NCBI RefSeq assembly: GCF_026151205.1
Contig: NC_087083.1
Span: 1,550,001 to 1,614,000 of the forward strand
Reading direction: 5' to 3'
Source of the DNA: Bolinopsis microptera
Lineage: Eukaryota > Ctenophora > Tentaculata > Lobata > Bolinopsidae
DNA length: 64,000 nt
The notes beneath the pieces were generated by a model. The model saw only the letters and a list, made by a program, of their open reading frames with translations, had not been told where the DNA came from and searched no databases. The stretch's first letter is position 1. Each line of letters opens with the position of its first letter. The translations under genes were made by a program, and so were the position numbers. Of this stretch, positions 61,593-64,000 are shown piece after piece.

Positions 61593-62177
61593 GATATTGC
61601 ATGCTTATAACAGAGGCTCTTGAGGGACTATTAGTGTTCAGTGTTAACCAAGTGTTGTAAACATTGCAGAACACCGCAAAGGAAACCAGAGTCTATTTAT
61701 TAAGTAGAATTACCTCTGGTATTTCACATGTAAAACTGTTTTCCAGATCTTGATATTCCCACCCTTGGACACTTTGTAAAAACTAGCAGGAACCCGTCAA
61801 ACCTTTAAGACTGGTGTCAAGGCTCTTTGGTGGCCGGATCAGTTTCCTACCCTAAAGTCTCCCAGTAAAATATAATATTTACCTATTAATTTCGCGTTTT
61901 TGACACCACTTGGGGGTCCAAAATTTGGGTACTAAAATTATTATTCCTTGGCCGATTTTCGATTTTTTCATGCTGATTTGAAGGCCATTAAAGCATTTGA
62001 ATCAGTTAAAAAAGTTTCAGTTTTATATCTTGTACGGTTTTTGCGGAAACCCGTGTTAAAGTTGATGCCGTGGTGTCAGTAAAATGGTGCGGATAAATAA
62101 ATATATATATATATATATATCGTCTCGCTTTATATATAGTAAGATGTGTAAAGTCTCACTTATCTATCTACGCAACA
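61593..62177. other. Spacer with a short TA run
   Basis: Nothing gene-like. A (TA)n run lies at 62099-62120 just before the 71 bp satellite. Confidence 0.5.
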
Positions 62178-62181
62178 TTGT

Positions 62182-64000
62182 GAGTATTACAGTAGACCAC
62201 GAAGTGCTGGTTCCTAGTTGGTACCACAGCTATTTCATATTAACAGATAGGATGGTATTACAGTAGACCACGAAGTGCTGGTTCCTAGTTGGTACCACAG
62301 CTATTTCATATTAACAGATAGGATGGTATTACAGTAGACCACGAAGTGCTGGTTCCTAGTTGGTACCACAGCTATTTCATATTAACAGATAGGATGGTAT
62401 TACAGTAGACCACGAAGTGCTGGTTCCTAGTTGGTACCACAGCTATTTCATATTAACAGATAGGATGGTATTACAGTAGACCACGAAGTGCTGGTTCCTA
62501 GTTGGTACCACAGCTATTTCATATTAACAGATAGGATGGTATTACAGTAGACCACGAAGTGCTGGTTCCTAGTTGGTACCACAGCTATTTCATATTAACA
62601 GATAGGATGGTATTACAGTAGACCACGAAGTGCTGGTTCCTAGTTGGTACCACAGCTATTTCATATTAACAGATAGGATGGTATTACAGTAGACCACGAA
62701 GTGCTGGTTCCTAGTTGGTACCACAGCTATTTCATATTAACAGATAGGATGGTATTACAGTAGACCACGAAGTGCTGGTTCCTAGTTGGTACCACAGCTA
62801 TTTCATATTAACAGATAGGATGGTATTACAGTAGACCACGAAGTGCTGGTTCCTAGTTGGTACCACAGCTATTTCATATTAACAGATAGGATGGTATTAC
62901 AGTAGACCACGAAGTGCTGGTTCCTAGTTGGTACCACAGCTATTTCATATTAACAGATAGGATGGTATTACAGTAGACCACGAAGTGCTGGTTCCTAGTT
63001 GGTACCACAGCTATTTCATATTAACAGATAGGATGGTATTACAGTAGACCACGAAGTGCTGGTTCCTAGTTGGTACCACAGCTACTTCATATTAACAGAT
63101 AGGATGGTATTACAGTAGACCACGAAGTGCTGGTTCCTAGTTGGTACCACAGCTATTTCATATTAACAGATAGGATGGTATTACAGTAGACCACGAAGTG
63201 CTGGTTCCTAGTTGGTACCACAGCTATTTCATATTAACAGATAGGATGGTATTACAGTAGACCACGAAGTGCTGGTTCCTAGTTGGTACCACAGCTATTT
63301 CATATTAACAGATAGGATGGTATTACAGTAGACCACGAAGTGCTGGTTCCTAGTTGGTACCACAGCTATTTCATATTAACAGATAGGATGGTATTACAGT
63401 AGACCACGAAGTGCTGGTTCCTAGTTGGTACCACAGCTATTTCATATTAACAGATAGGATGGTATTACAGTAGACCACGAAGTGCTGGTTCCTAGTTGGT
63501 ACCACAGCTATTTCATATTAACAGATAGGATGGTATTACAGTAGACCACGAAGTGCTGGTTCCTAGTTGGTACCACAGCTATTTCATATTAACAGATAGG
63601 ATGGTATTACAGTAGACCACGAAGTGCTGGTTCCTAGTTGGTACCACAGCTATTTCATATTAACAGATAGGATGGTATTACAGTAGACCACGAAGTGCTG
63701 GTTCCTAGTTGGTACCACAGCTATTTCATATTAACAGATAGGATGGTATTACAGTAGACCACGAAGTGCTGGTTCCTAGTTGGTACCACAGCTATTTCAT
63801 ATTAACAGATAGGATGGTATTACAGTAGACCACGAAGTGCTGGTTCCTAGTTGGTACCACAGCTATTTCATATTAACAGATAGGATGGTATTACAGTAGA
63901 CCACGAAGTGCTGGTTCCTAGTTGGTACCACAGCTATTTCATATTAACAGATAGGATGGTATTACAGTAGACCACGAAGTGCTGGTTCCTAGTTGGTACC
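62182..64000. repeat. 71 bp satellite, at least 25 copies, reaching the window end
   Basis: The unit runs ggatggtattacagtagacc, acgaagtgctggttcctagt, then tggtaccacagctatttcat and attaacagata. Copies are almost identical; the only difference I saw is ctacttcat for ctatttcat at about 63082. The right edge lies outside the window. Confidence 0.97.

Overview
The window is eukaryotic, almost certainly metazoan, nuclear DNA. It has a spliced RIN-type signalling gene (SH2, VPS9 and RA domains, a combination known only from animals), GT-AG introns, LINE retrotransposons, foldback DNA elements, tRNA-derived short elements and about fifteen tandem-repeat arrays. AT-rich spacers, transposon cargo of a kind seen in marine invertebrates and a NERD-helicase gene suggest an invertebrate, possibly a cnidarian or another early-branching animal. 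The species cannot be fixed from sequence alone.

Layout. 1-2490 is a GAG-rich microsatellite field. 2.6-8.4 kb is spacer with a small inverted-repeat element, a decayed LINE tail, a tandem pair of a ~500 bp dispersed repeat carrying very GC-rich hairpins, and a 309 bp foldback element. About 8.97-13.5 kb holds an apparently intact two-ORF LINE on the minus strand. 14-17.2 kb is spacer with a ~282 bp duplication. 17.2-19.9 kb is a plus-strand gene for an 807-residue NERD nuclease plus superfamily 1 helicase protein, with a probable 5' UTR intron. 20.0-21.8 kb has a tRNA-like element and a 5'-truncated reverse transcriptase. 22.46-23.55 kb is a TA-flanked DNA element carrying a HIRAN-like reading frame. 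23.8-25.7 kb is a nest of foldback and short elements. 25.8-29.2 kb is an 84 bp satellite.

From 60.5 kb back to 30.49 kb (minus strand) runs one gene. I assembled it from 18 exons whose phases all agree, giving 889 codons before the stop: an acidic N-terminus, SH2, proline-rich linkers, VPS9 and a C-terminal RA domain. This is the architecture of RIN Ras/Rab5 interactors. Its introns (one near 13 kb) hold most of the remaining arrays: 13 bp, 15 bp, 45 bp, 68 bp and GA arrays, plus an AAATGTAT-type array that touches a splice donor. A 71 bp satellite runs from 62.2 kb to the window end.

The two cellular genes show no functional link. RIN would act at the plasma membrane and early endosome as a Rab5 exchange factor downstream of Ras and phosphotyrosine. 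The NERD-helicase has the look of a nucleic-acid processing or defence enzyme. The most unusual items are that NERD-helicase, a ~100 bp short element with a terminal hairpin and 9-10 bp target duplications nested in other elements, and a set of perfect GC-rich hairpins that all share a CTTCG turn.
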